From Cryobacterium sp. Y57 (GTDB taxonomy: Bacteria > Actinomycetota > Actinomycetes > Actinomycetales > Microbacteriaceae): a stretch of DNA of 64,000 nt. The notes below the pieces were generated by a model. That model saw only the letters and a list, made by a program, of their open reading frames with translations. It searched no databases and had not been told where the DNA came from. Below are positions 8,575-16,692 of the stretch, in pieces. How positions within the stretch are numbered: the first letter of the stretch is position 1; the number at the start of each line of letters is the position of its first letter. The stretch covers positions 308,948 through 372,947 of the forward strand of contig NZ_PJJL01000073.1 in the NCBI RefSeq assembly GCF_002929505.1. The letters run 5' to 3'. A program made the translations under genes and the position numbers.

Positions 8575-10220
8575 CAACGTTAACCACCCGCGAATCCGCT
8601 GATGACCAAGCCGTCGGGGCAAAGAAGTCTGGTGGTTTCACCGCGTCAGCGGCCAACTACATTGACGAACGAACGAGCATTTCGGGCGCGGTCAAGGAAC
8701 TTGGCCGAAAGATTTTCCCTGACCACTGGTCATTCCTTCTAGGAGAGGTGGCGCTGTACAGCTTCGTCATCATCCTGCTGTCGGGATCATTCCTGACATT
8801 CTTCTACCAGGCATCGATGGCCGAAGTCGTCTATGACGGTTCGTATGCCCCACTCAAGGGCATTCCGATGTCCGTGGCAATGTCGTCCACGATGGACATC
8901 TCGTTTGATATTCGCGGTGGCCTTCTCATGCGTCAGGTCCACCACTGGGCAGCGCTGCTTTTCGTCGCAGCCATCGGGTTGCACATGCTGCGCATCTACT
9001 TCACGGGTGCGTTCCGCAAACCGCGGGAGCTCAACTGGGTGATCGGTTTCATCCTCTTCATCCTGGCCATGGCTGAAGGCTTCACCGGCTACTCCCTCCC
9101 CGACGACCTGCTCTCCGGCAACGGTCTGCGCATCATCGATGGATTGATCAAGGGCATCCCGGTTGTGGGCACCTGGGTGTCATTCCTGCTCTTCGGTGGA
9201 GAATTCCCCGGCACTGACATCGTCGGTCGGCTGTACTCGTTGCACATCCTGCTGCTGCCGGCCATCATTGTCGCTCTGATCGCCATGCACCTTCTGTTCG
9301 TCGTCGTGCACAAGCACACGCAGTACCCGGCAGCCGGACACACCAACGAGAACGTCGTCGGTTACCCGGTTCTCCCGGTCTACGCCGCCAAGGCTGGTGG
9401 GTTCTTCTTCATCGTCTTCGGTGTCGTCATGCTTATTGCGTCGCTGTTCACGATCAACCCGATCTGGAATTACGGGCCGTACGATCCTTCGCCGGTATCG
9501 GCGGGCACCCAGCCCGACTGGTACATCGGTTTCGCCGACGGCGCCATGCGTTTGATTCCGAGCGGTTGGGAATTTGTCTGGCTCAACCACACGTACTCCC
9601 TCAACATCATGGTCGTACTGATTGTGGTGGGATTGTTCATCGTGACCGTTATGGTCTACCCCTTCATCGAAGCGTGGATCACCGGAGACAAGCGGGAACA
9701 CCACGTCCTCGATCGTCCGCGCAACGCTCCAACCCGCACCGCTATCGGCGCGGCTGGTGTGACATTTTACGCTTCGCTCTGGGCAGCAGCCTCGTCGGAC
9801 ATCATGGCGACGCACTTCCACCTGACTATGGAAGGTGTCATCCACACGCTCCAGGTGACCACGTTGCTCGGGCCGTTCCTCGCCTTCTTCATCACCAAGC
9901 GGGTTTGCCTGGCCCTGCAGAAGAAGGACCGTGAAATCGTGCTGCACGGTTACGAATCGGGTCGCATTGTCCGGCTCCCGGGCGGCGAGTTCGTCGAAGT
10001 GCACCAACCCGTTGATGAGTACGAGCGCTGGAAGCTGGTCAGTTACAGCGACTTCAAGCCGCTTATGCTGCGCCCCAATGCCCAGGGGAAGATCGGGCCG
10101 GTTGAGAAGGTACGTGCCGGCCTGTCCCGCTGGTTCTTCGAGGACCGGATCACTCCGGTCACGCAGACGGAACTGAGTCGGGCCCACGGCGATCATCCTG
10201 CAGAAATTACTGATAAATAG
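8571..10220 (+). CDS. qcrB: cytochrome bc1 complex cytochrome b subunit
   Basis: QcrB is the heme-b membrane subunit that oxidises menaquinol at the Qo site. The 549 residues exceed the mitochondrial length because of a C-terminal cytoplasmic extension of about 120 residues, as is usual in Actinobacteria. Visible landmarks are the paired histidines in MRQVHHWAAL and GLHML, the second pair in YSLHILLLPAIIVALIAMHLL, and the PDW Qo motif (QPDWYIGFADGAMR). It closes the ctaE-qcrCAB cluster and overlaps qcrA by 4 bp. Confidence 0.97.
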   Translation: MTTLTTRESADDQAVGAKKSGGFTASAANYIDERTSISGAVKELGRKIFPDHWSFLLGEVALYSFVIILLSGSFLTFFYQASMAEVVYDGSYAPLKGIPMSVAMSSTMDISFDIRGGLLMRQVHHWAALLFVAAIGLHMLRIYFTGAFRKPRELNWVIGFILFILAMAEGFTGYSLPDDLLSGNGLRIIDGLIKGIPVVGTWVSFLLFGGEFPGTDIVGRLYSLHILLLPAIIVALIAMHLLFVVVHKHTQYPAAGHTNENVVGYPVLPVYAAKAGGFFFIVFGVVMLIASLFTINPIWNYGPYDPSPVSAGTQPDWYIGFADGAMRLIPSGWEFVWLNHTYSLNIMVVLIVVGLFIVTVMVYPFIEAWITGDKREHHVLDRPRNAPTRTAIGAAGVTFYASLWAAASSDIMATHFHLTMEGVIHTLQVTTLLGPFLAFFITKRVCLALQKKDREIVLHGYESGRIVRLPGGEFVEVHQPVDEYERWKLVSYSDFKPLMLRPNAQGKIGPVEKVRAGLSRWFFEDRITPVTQTELSRAHGDHPAEITDK

Positions 10221-10245
10221 ATCACACCCAGCAGAACGGGCATCG

Positions 10246-11067
10246 ATGTCACTCCAGACGCTATCGGAGTGGCTTCGGTGCCCGAACTGTTTTCTGCCGT
10301 TACAACGCAGCGGCGAGCTTTTGCTGGGCTGTGACACTGGGCATTCCTTCGACGTGAACAGGCGCGGCTTTGTCAACCTGCTTGCCGGGCCGCGCAAATT
10401 CATTGGTGATAGTGTCGCTATGTTGGACGCCCGAGATAGTTTTCTCGTCGCCGGGTGGTACTCACCACTCCGTGACGCGATCCGGCACATCGTGGCCGAT
10501 GAGGCGCCCAAGTACATCCTCGATGTGGGCTGCGGTACGGGCTACTATCTAGGGGCGGCGCTGCCCTCAGGAGACGATGTACGGGCGCTGGGTATGGACC
10601 TCTCCCCCACTGCCGTGCGCCGTACCATCCGGTCGCGCGATCGCATTGAGGGGCTAGTGGCGGACGTGTGGTCGCCGCTCCCTGTGCGCGATGGCGCCGC
10701 GGATATCATTCTTAACATTTTTGCTCCGCGCAATGCCGCCGAATTCGCCCGCGTGCTCCGAGCGGATGGCTTGTTGCTGGTCGTCGTTCCACAACCGAAC
10801 CATCTGCAAGAGCTACGCGAGGCGGGCCTCGCTGTAGAAATTCAAGCTGACAAGGCTGCTCATTTGACGGCTAGTCTCTCCGCCTGGTTTACTCTCGAGA
10901 TGCACGAACAGCTCGGCCGGACCGTAAAGCTAACGCCTTCGGAGGTGACGTCGCTCATTGGCATGGGTCCATCCGCGCATCATGCGGGCTCGACCGTTGT
11001 GGACCCGGTGGAAATGGATCGAGTCGTCACGTTTGCGTTTGATATTTTTGGCTTTCGGCGACGCTGA
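10246..11067 (+). CDS. RlmA-like 23S rRNA (guanine-N1)-methyltransferase
   Basis: This is probably an S-adenosylmethionine-dependent rRNA methyltransferase of the RlmA/TlrB group, which methylates N1 of a guanine in 23S rRNA helix 35. The 273-residue protein begins with a zinc-finger module with ligands C12, C15, C29 and H33, then a class I SAM fold with DVGCGTG at about 93-99. Known members modify G745 or G748; sequence alone does not tell which. It starts 25 bp after qcrB and may be co-transcribed with it, though its function is unrelated to respiration. Confidence 0.82.
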   Translation: MSLQTLSEWLRCPNCFLPLQRSGELLLGCDTGHSFDVNRRGFVNLLAGPRKFIGDSVAMLDARDSFLVAGWYSPLRDAIRHIVADEAPKYILDVGCGTGYYLGAALPSGDDVRALGMDLSPTAVRRTIRSRDRIEGLVADVWSPLPVRDGAADIILNIFAPRNAAEFARVLRADGLLLVVVPQPNHLQELREAGLAVEIQADKAAHLTASLSAWFTLEMHEQLGRTVKLTPSEVTSLIGMGPSAHHAGSTVVDPVEMDRVVTFAFDIFGFRRR

Positions 11068-11166
11068 GGCAATAGAGGTGTTCGTGGGCGCCAGCTGGGG
11101 TGCGGGTACGCGTCATCGCCCGGTTGGACGATTGAAGTGGTTGGTACCACATCAGGAATATGTCGA

Positions 11167-11207
11167 CGCAGCCGGTTCCGCGCAGCCGGTTCAGCGCGGC
11201 CGGTTGA
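11167..11207. repeat. three-copy tandem repeat, about 14-bp unit
   Basis: The unit CGCAGCCGGTTC with small changes (CGCGGCCGGTTG in the last copy) occurs three times in a row, in the non-coding stretch after the methyltransferase gene. Confidence 0.6.
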
Positions 11208-11213
11208 GAGCAG

Positions 11214-11804
11214 CTACCGGAGCAACTGACGGCGTTCTTCACGGCGGAGCAGCGGAGCCACTTGAACGCGTCCGTTTCGAATGGAGAAAGAGCAGGGTCG
11301 CCATCTACCAGAACAAATGGGGCTGCCTCGCACTCGGTGGCGTGTGGGGCAGCCCAATTCCGCTTGTTCTCTGAAGAGATTAACGGCCCAGATTCGATTG
11401 GAAGTGCATTGCTCGGGGGCTTGGAAGCCTGGAAGGGTGACGCCTTCACCGACCTCAGCGCCCCCGAACTCTGCTTCCTCGTCGAGGTGGCGCTGCTCGT
11501 CACCGACAGTGAGTGTTTCGCCATCCCAATCTGCTTGACCCTCAGGGAAGGCAAGAATCATGGGGCTGTCACCATCTGGGTCAGCCAGAGCGATACAGCC
11601 GTTCTCAAGTACCAGAATCCCCGAGATCGCCGCTGCCTCACCCCCAGGGCCCGTCGGCTGAAACGTGACTATTGAACCGGATTCCGCGGAACATCCCGAC
11701 AAGACTATTGCCACCACCCCAACAATTGGAAGAATTCTGTTGTGTCGTGGGGCGAATCGCTGTAACTGGCGATCTGGGCCACGATCCGTCGAGTTGTGTT
11801 TCAT
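11214..11804 (-). CDS. putative secreted lipoprotein with an aberrant C-terminal tail
   Basis: I recognise no catalytic domain. Residues 1-38 form a signal peptide of about 23 basic and polar residues and a hydrophobic run ending in the lipobox LSGC, so the protein is probably an outer-face lipoprotein. Residues 60-145 read like a small beta-rich domain (ENGCIALADPDGD, WDGETLTVGD) ending in CTSNRIWAVN, where related short actinobacterial lipoproteins stop by my recollection. The last 45 or so residues are Arg-rich and look like read-through, so a frameshift or lost stop near 11370-11400 is possible. It lies in the accessory-looking islet between qcrB and ctaF. Confidence 0.55.
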   Translation of the reverse strand: MKHNSTDRGPDRQLQRFAPRHNRILPIVGVVAIVLSGCSAESGSIVTFQPTGPGGEAAAISGILVLENGCIALADPDGDSPMILAFPEGQADWDGETLTVGDEQRHLDEEAEFGGAEVGEGVTLPGFQAPEQCTSNRIWAVNLFREQAELGCPTRHRVRGSPICSGRWRPCSFSIRNGRVQVAPLLRREERRQLLR

Positions 11805-11808
11805 CTGT

Positions 11809-12315
11809 CTACCCTCTCAGAACTGAACCCAAGCCGTAGGTTGCAAGATAACTGACGGAACTGTGATGGCCGAAGGAGGTACTGCCGTAGGAGATGGTTC
11901 CGACGGCGACGTTGCCGGTGCCGTTTGATGCGGTAGCTCCGCCGCTGACTCCTGGGACCACCGCAGTGCTGGCGCGGATTTGTCCGTACACACGTGCACC
12001 GGTTGTCGTGCTGGTGTGGCCTGCATTGATTGACGACACGCTACCGCACTTGGCTTCGTTCCCTAGGGCTCGGAAAAGGGCTTCAACATCGGACTTCGCT
12101 GCCCCGTTATTCAGGTTCAGATCGACGGTGTTTTTGATGACGTACTCAGAAAGAGCGCCGATTGGCTTGTCAGCCCGGCCTTCGCTCCAATCCCAGGCTG
12201 CGGTGATTGCCCCGGCCAACTTCGAAGGAGAGTGTTCCACGTTACGGAATTCTACGGGTTCTGCTGTTGAGCCGACAGGCACTTCAGCCAGGGTTGAGGC
12301 TTGCTCGCCTTTCAA
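11809..12315 (-). CDS. hypothetical protein, possibly an N-terminally truncated secreted protein
   Basis: I recognise no family. The 168 residues begin with TTG at 12315; an in-frame TAG lies 15 bases upstream, so no signal peptide can be added in this frame. The C-terminal half is rich in Gly, Ser, Thr and Tyr (VSGGATASNGTGNVAVGTISYGS), a composition typical of exported proteins. The lack of an export signal and the weak TTG start suggest a remnant of a longer gene. It ends 4 bp before the lipoprotein start on the same strand, so the two may be co-transcribed. Confidence 0.4.
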   Translation of the reverse strand: MKGEQASTLAEVPVGSTAEPVEFRNVEHSPSKLAGAITAAWDWSEGRADKPIGALSEYVIKNTVDLNLNNGAAKSDVEALFRALGNEAKCGSVSSINAGHTSTTTGARVYGQIRASTAVVPGVSGGATASNGTGNVAVGTISYGSTSFGHHSSVSYLATYGLGSVLRG

Positions 12316-12819
12316 CCGTCGTCGACACTAGTGGGGGTGGCTTGTGAAAAAGTGAAATACCCGACGCTAACTTCCCTTTCGGGCGTCGCACACGAGACGC
12401 CAGTCCGCAACAACCAATGGCATCGTGGTCATGAGCGTCGAAGCCGAGCCGATCAATATGACGGTGTACCCGAAGGCGGACGGCACTTGGTGGGCCCGCG
12501 TCTGGAGCGCTTCAGACGCGGGCATGTATGAGGCGCCGACCAATTGGAACGGGCAGGCTTGTTTCCACCGTTTGGCGAGAAGTACTGTGCAATGGCGGCT
12601 TGAGCGGATACCGCGCGGCTCCAGCTGAACATCTCGTATCCGCGCGAACACGCCGGCCGCACCAAGCGACTGAGCCGACATCCGTACGGCGTGTCGCCTG
12701 CGGGGGAAGAAGTCTCGGATACCCCGCGTTGAGCCCCTAGGGATCGCAGGAGCGAGCATCACGCCTGTCCCTCGGCACCGGATGTGCGCATCATGTGGCG
12801 CTTCCGACTCGTTAAACGA
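12316..12819. other. non-coding stretch of the islet, no supported gene
   Basis: About 500 bp without a convincing gene. Overlapping open frames of 67 to 131 codons exist on both strands, but none has a recognisable domain or a good start site. The most gene-like is 12425-12628 (+), whose product contains VYPKADGTWWARVW. The only clear structure is the 11-bp stem-loop at 12494-12523. Confidence 0.5.
12494..12523. repeat. perfect 11-bp inverted repeat with 8-base loop
   Basis: GCCCGCGTCTG at 12494-12504 pairs perfectly with CAGACGCGGGC at 12513-12523. No T-run follows on either strand. It could be a mobile-element end, a small RNA hairpin, or part of the overlapping 67-codon frame. Confidence 0.55.
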
Positions 12820-12853
12820 CGATACCGACCTTCCATGAGGAAGGTCGGTATCG
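12820..12853 (-). terminator. terminator hairpin of the ctaC-ctaD-ctaF operon
   Basis: A perfect 15-bp stem (12820-12834 with 12839-12853) and loop ATGA lies just beyond the ctaF stop. On the minus strand it is followed only by TCGTTTAAC, so the U-tract is poor, but the position and the stem support termination. Confidence 0.72.
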
Positions 12854-12867
12854 ACTGAGTGGCGTGC

Positions 12868-13284
12868 TTAGCGGGCGAACATGCCGCGGTAATACTCGTA
12901 AACCCAGCCGGTAAGGGCCACGAGGCCGATACCTAAACCGATGAAACAAATCCAGTAGCCGACGGCCAATCCGAGGAAGATCAGGGCCGTTGATGCTGCC
13001 AGGAAAATGGGCCACCAGCTCCAGGGGCTAAAGAAGCCCATTTCTGGATCACCATCATCGATGTTGCCATCAAGACGGTCTTCCGGTAGCTCACCGCCCT
13101 GGGCTGCGTGTACTTTATCGAGGTAGAAGGCGACGAGCGCCATCAGCGCTGCCGTCAGGCCGAACAGGAACGTGCCCGCCCACTCGACCGCGCCGTGGTC
13201 CAGCAGGTTCCACACGACGTACACAATCGTCACGATTACGAAAAATACGGTGAGGACCCAGAGCAGGTTTGCATTGGTTTTCAT
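12868..13284 (-). CDS. ctaF: cytochrome c oxidase subunit IV (actinobacterial CtaF)
   Basis: CtaF is the small subunit specific to actinobacterial aa3 oxidases. The 138 residues have four hydrophobic segments, about 7-27, 39-55, 90-108 and 110-127, with a charged loop (PEDRLDGNIDDGDPEMGFFSPWSWW) between the pairs; the PWSWWP segment is characteristic. Its ATG directly abuts the ctaD stop (TAAATG), so translation is coupled. It is the last gene of ctaC-ctaD-ctaF, on the opposite strand to ctaE-qcrCAB. Confidence 0.93.
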   Translation of the reverse strand: MKTNANLLWVLTVFFVIVTIVYVVWNLLDHGAVEWAGTFLFGLTAALMALVAFYLDKVHAAQGGELPEDRLDGNIDDGDPEMGFFSPWSWWPIFLAASTALIFLGLAVGYWICFIGLGIGLVALTGWVYEYYRGMFAR

Positions 13285-15015
13285 TTATTTAACCCGATTC
13301 GAGTCGATGTCGTATACCGACGCGTCGGGGGCATCTTTACCCGGGCCGATACCGACGGGTAGGCCGGCTTCGGGATGGTTCAAGTCGAACGCAGGCCGCT
13401 CAGAGCGGATTCGAGGAATAGACGTGAAGTTGTGGCGTGGCGGCGGGCAGGATGTTGCCCACTCCAGTGATGAGCCATAGCCCCACGGGTCGTTCACGGT
13501 TACCAACGGGGCTTTGCGCGCCGTGATGTACACGTTCAGGAAGAACGGAATCATCGACACGGCGAGGAGCATTGCGCCGACGGTGGATACCTGGTTCATC
13601 CAGGTGAAACCGTCTTCCGGTGAGTACGTTGCATATCGGCGAGGCATCCCCATGACACCGAGCCAGTGCTGGATGAGGAACGTGGTGTGGAAACCGATGA
13701 AGAGCAGCCAGAAGTGCCACTTTCCGAGGCTTTCGTTGAGCATCTTGCCGGTCCACTTGGGCCACCAGAAGTAGAAGCCACTGAACATCGCAAAGACCAC
13801 GGTGCCAAAGACTACGTAGTGGAAGTGCGCGACGACGAAGTAGGTGTCCGATACGTGGAAGTCGAGCGGCGGCGATGCCAGGATGACACCGGTGAGTCCA
13901 CCGAAGGTGAACGTTACAAGGAAGCCGATGGCCCAGATCATGGGAGTTTCGAAGGTAATTGACCCCCGCCACATGGTGCCAATCCAGTTGAAGATTTTCA
14001 CCCCAGTCGGGACCGCTATAAGCATGGTCATGAGTGAGAAGAACGGTAGCAGCACCGAACCGGTGACGTACATGTGGTGCGCCCAGACCGATACCGATAG
14101 CGCTGCGATCGAAATGGTCGCGTAAATGAGCGTTTTGTAACCAAACATCGGCTTGCGGCTGAAGACCGGGAATACCTCGGAGACGATGCCGAAGAATGGC
14201 AGCGCAATAATGTACACCTCGGGGTGGCCGAAGAACCAGAACAAGTGTTGCCAGAGTATGGCGCCACCGTTTGCCGGGTCGTAGATGTGAGAGCCGAAGA
14301 TGCGGTCGGATGCCGCGGCCAGCATAGCGGCGGCCAGGACCGGGAAAACCATCAGGCTCAGCAGAGCTGTGATGAGGGTGTTCCACGTGAACACCGGCAT
14401 ACGCCACATCGTCATACCGGGTGCCCGCATGGTGATGATGGTTGTGATGAAGTTCACGGCACCGAGGATAGTTCCAAAGCCGGAAAGCCCAAGCCCGACC
14501 ATCCACAGGTTTCCACCGACTCCAGGCGAGAACGTGGTGCTCGCTAGTGGCTGGTACGCGAACCAGCCGAAGGACGCCGCCCCCTGAGGGGTGAGGAACC
14601 CGGCTACGGCGATGAGGCTTCCGAAGTTAAAGAACCAGTACGCCAGTGCATTGAGCCTGGGGAAAGCAACGTCGGGAGCACCGATTTGCAGGGGAACCAA
14701 AAAGTTTGCGAAACCGAAGAAGAGCGGCGTTGCAAACATCAGGAGCATAATCGTGCCGTGCATCGTGAAGAGCTGGTTGTACTGTTCCTTCGTTTGCACC
14801 ACGTCGAGCCCGGGCGCGAACAGCTGAGCACGAATTATCAGTGCCATTACGCCGCCGAGGCAGAAGTAAATGAAGGAGGTGATCAGGTACATGTACCCGA
14901 TGACCTTATGGTCGGTGGAAGTTATCCACCTGACAAGGACGTTGCCCTTGCGCTCTGCCGACGTCGAGACCGGTGCGGCCGGGCGTGACTGGGGGGGTGC
15001 GATGGTCGTAGTCAT
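13285..15015 (-). CDS. ctaD: cytochrome c oxidase subunit I (aa3 type)
   Basis: CtaD is the catalytic heme-copper subunit that reduces oxygen at the heme a3-CuB centre and pumps protons. The 576-residue product has twelve predicted membrane helices. Visible landmarks are the heme a histidine in TMHGTIMLL, the [19 protein letters not shown] segment with the CuB histidine cross-linked to tyrosine, the VWAHHMY histidine pair, and the HFHYVVFG ligands. The proton-channel asparagines lie in FANFLVP. It starts 3 bp after the ctaC stop. Confidence 0.98.
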   Translation of the reverse strand: MTTTIAPPQSRPAAPVSTSAERKGNVLVRWITSTDHKVIGYMYLITSFIYFCLGGVMALIIRAQLFAPGLDVVQTKEQYNQLFTMHGTIMLLMFATPLFFGFANFLVPLQIGAPDVAFPRLNALAYWFFNFGSLIAVAGFLTPQGAASFGWFAYQPLASTTFSPGVGGNLWMVGLGLSGFGTILGAVNFITTIITMRAPGMTMWRMPVFTWNTLITALLSLMVFPVLAAAMLAAASDRIFGSHIYDPANGGAILWQHLFWFFGHPEVYIIALPFFGIVSEVFPVFSRKPMFGYKTLIYATISIAALSVSVWAHHMYVTGSVLLPFFSLMTMLIAVPTGVKIFNWIGTMWRGSITFETPMIWAIGFLVTFTFGGLTGVILASPPLDFHVSDTYFVVAHFHYVVFGTVVFAMFSGFYFWWPKWTGKMLNESLGKWHFWLLFIGFHTTFLIQHWLGVMGMPRRYATYSPEDGFTWMNQVSTVGAMLLAVSMIPFFLNVYITARKAPLVTVNDPWGYGSSLEWATSCPPPRHNFTSIPRIRSERPAFDLNHPEAGLPVGIGPGKDAPDASVYDIDSNRVK

Positions 15016-15018
15016 GGC

Positions 15019-15909
15019 TTAGTTACCCTCCGGAGCCGTCGGGGCGCTAGTACCCGGCTGATTCTGATTGCGGTCGAACTGGTTGTCGAGTTGGCCGACC
15101 TGACCCGCATTGCGCAGGGACGCGATGTACGTGTCGTAGTCAGATTGAGAGACAACGTTGACGTTGAAAAGCATAAGGGAGTGGTATTCACCGCAGAGCT
15201 CGGCACACTTACCCGCGAACGTTCCGATGCGCTCCGGGGTGACCGACATGTAGTTGGTCCTGTCCGGGATGACATCTTTTTTGTACAGAAAGTCGATGAC
15301 CCAGAAGGAGTGGATGACGTCGCGAGATTCGAGTGCTATTTCGATGGTCTTATTGACGGGAAGCACCAGCACGGGAAGTTCGGACTGATTGATCGCACCG
15401 GTTTCGCCGTTGGGATCAAGCTGGCCCTGAATGCCGGGCGAGAAGACATTTTCGTCAACGTAGTTGAAATCCCACGCCCACTGCTTGGCTTGAACTTCAA
15501 TCTTCACGTCGGGATTGTCATAGCGGGCTTCGATGGCGACTTGGTCGCGTACCGTGAAGGCGAAGAAGCCGATGACGAGGATGAGCGGTACGACGGTGTA
15601 GAAAATCTCGATCGGCATGTTGTACCGGAGCTGGACGGGAAGGCCGGTCTGGCCCTTCCGACGTCGATACACAACGATCGTCCAGATAATGAGACCCCAC
15701 GTGATGAGACCCACGATCAGGAGCACGATCCAGGAAGTGGTCCATAGACCCGCGATACGGTCGGTGTGGTTGGTCACCGCCGCTTCGCCCTCTTCTTCAA
15801 AACCGGGCAGGAAACCGTGGAGCTGGGCTTGCGTGCATCCTGCCAGTACAACGGCTAACGTTGCTGCGAGCGGAATGGCAGCCCAACGAAGGCGGTGATT
15901 AGTGCGCAC
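15019..15909 (-). CDS. ctaC: cytochrome c oxidase subunit II (CuA lipoprotein)
   Basis: CtaC takes electrons from QcrC at the binuclear CuA site outside the membrane. It starts at the GTG at 15909; a lipoprotein signal ends in LAGC with the lipidated cysteine at residue 25. Two membrane helices follow (about 52-75 and 100-122), then the cupredoxin domain with the CuA box CAELCGEYHSLM near residue 230 and the upstream HSFWVIDF histidine. The Asn/Gln/Pro-rich C-terminal tail is not conserved. It is the first gene of the ctaCDF operon. Confidence 0.96.
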   Translation of the reverse strand: MRTNHRLRWAAIPLAATLAVVLAGCTQAQLHGFLPGFEEEGEAAVTNHTDRIAGLWTTSWIVLLIVGLITWGLIIWTIVVYRRRKGQTGLPVQLRYNMPIEIFYTVVPLILVIGFFAFTVRDQVAIEARYDNPDVKIEVQAKQWAWDFNYVDENVFSPGIQGQLDPNGETGAINQSELPVLVLPVNKTIEIALESRDVIHSFWVIDFLYKKDVIPDRTNYMSVTPERIGTFAGKCAELCGEYHSLMLFNVNVVSQSDYDTYIASLRNAGQVGQLDNQFDRNQNQPGTSAPTAPEGN

Positions 15910-16080
15910 CGGGGGACCTTTCGGGAGATTCGAGGACGCTTCTCTGGAAGCGCTTTGATCGTTTTCTAGCTTACTCCGCGAGAGCGCATGAGAAGTGCAC
16001 TCCGGGGCGGGTCATACACGATTTATCTGCGTGGGTGTCTCGTGGCGGGGCTAATTCGTATGATTCGGGAAATTTTGGGC
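15910..16080. other. ctaC upstream region
   Basis: This 171-bp gap between the erpA terminator and the ctaC start should hold the ctaCDF promoter on the minus strand. I see several AT-richer stretches (for example around 15960-15975 and 16018-16026) but no promoter I can assign with confidence. Confidence 0.35.
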
Positions 16081-16119
16081 AGAAAAAACGGGGACACCAT
16101 CGTAGTGATGGTGTCCCCG
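16081..16119 (-). terminator. intrinsic terminator of erpA
   Basis: A perfect 13-bp stem (16089-16101 with 16107-16119) is followed on the minus strand by TTTTTTCT, a textbook Rho-independent terminator 40 bp past the erpA stop. Confidence 0.92.
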
Positions 16120-16158
16120 CGATCAGTACGGGACAAACGCCCGCTGAAGCGCTTGTTG

Positions 16159-16545
16159 TTAGTGGAAAGAGTCTCCACAGGCGCAGCTGCCGCCAGCGTT
16201 TGGGTTGTCGATGGTGAAGCCCTGCTTCTCGATCGTGTCCTCGAAATTGATTGAGGCTCCATCGAGATAGGGGACGCTCATCTTGTCGACGACGACGCCC
16301 ACGCCGTCGAAATCAACGAGGGCATCACCCTCGAGCATGCGCTCGTCGAAGTAGAGCTGGTAGATCAGTCCGGAGCAACCGCCGGGCTGGACGGCGACGC
16401 GCAGGCGAAGGTCTTCGCGTCCTTCCTGAGTCAGCAGGCTGCGGACCTTGAGCGCGGCCGTATCGGTGAGTCCGACGCCATGCGCAGCGGCTGGGACAAT
16501 GGCGGTATCAGCAGTGCTGACTGTTTCGGTCATGGTGTCGGTCAT
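16159..16545 (-). CDS. erpA: A-type iron-sulfur cluster carrier/insertion protein ErpA
   Basis: ErpA accepts Fe-S clusters from the assembly scaffold and inserts them in target proteins. The 128-residue protein has the three conserved cysteines: C57 in GGCSGL, and C121 and C123 in GSCACGDSF near the C-terminus. An N-terminal tail of about 20 Thr/Ala-rich residues precedes the HesB-like fold. The ATG follows GAGGAG. It lies beside the cytochrome oxidase operon; the bc1 Rieske subunit and the lipoyl synthase in this window are possible clients. Confidence 0.93.
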   Translation of the reverse strand: MTDTMTETVSTADTAIVPAAAHGVGLTDTAALKVRSLLTQEGREDLRLRVAVQPGGCSGLIYQLYFDERMLEGDALVDFDGVGVVVDKMSVPYLDGASINFEDTIEKQGFTIDNPNAGGSCACGDSFH

Positions 16546-16692
16546 GCTTCTCCTCGGTTTACGCAGTCACGCACGGTGCGATCTCATAGATTGCGCTGGG
16601 TTAAATTCTACCTTCGTCAACCATAAAGTCGACGGGGGCATTCCCTCGTTGTCAGAATTCCTTTGATCTTCGTCGGCTGACACGGTGCTCGC

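Noticed and set aside
9180..10517. 445-codon antisense frame across the end of qcrB and the start of the methyltransferase gene
   Set aside because: It crosses two real genes, has no ribosome binding site and no domain.
11027..11554. Alternative minus-strand frame as the real C-terminus of the lipoprotein
   Set aside because: A frameshift into it would add a Cys/Lys-rich stretch with no clear relation to the lipoprotein domain; the evidence is too weak to call a pseudogene.
12367..12762. 131-codon minus-strand frame in the islet
   Set aside because: No domain and no good start; it competes with an equally weak plus-strand frame and overlaps the perfect hairpin.
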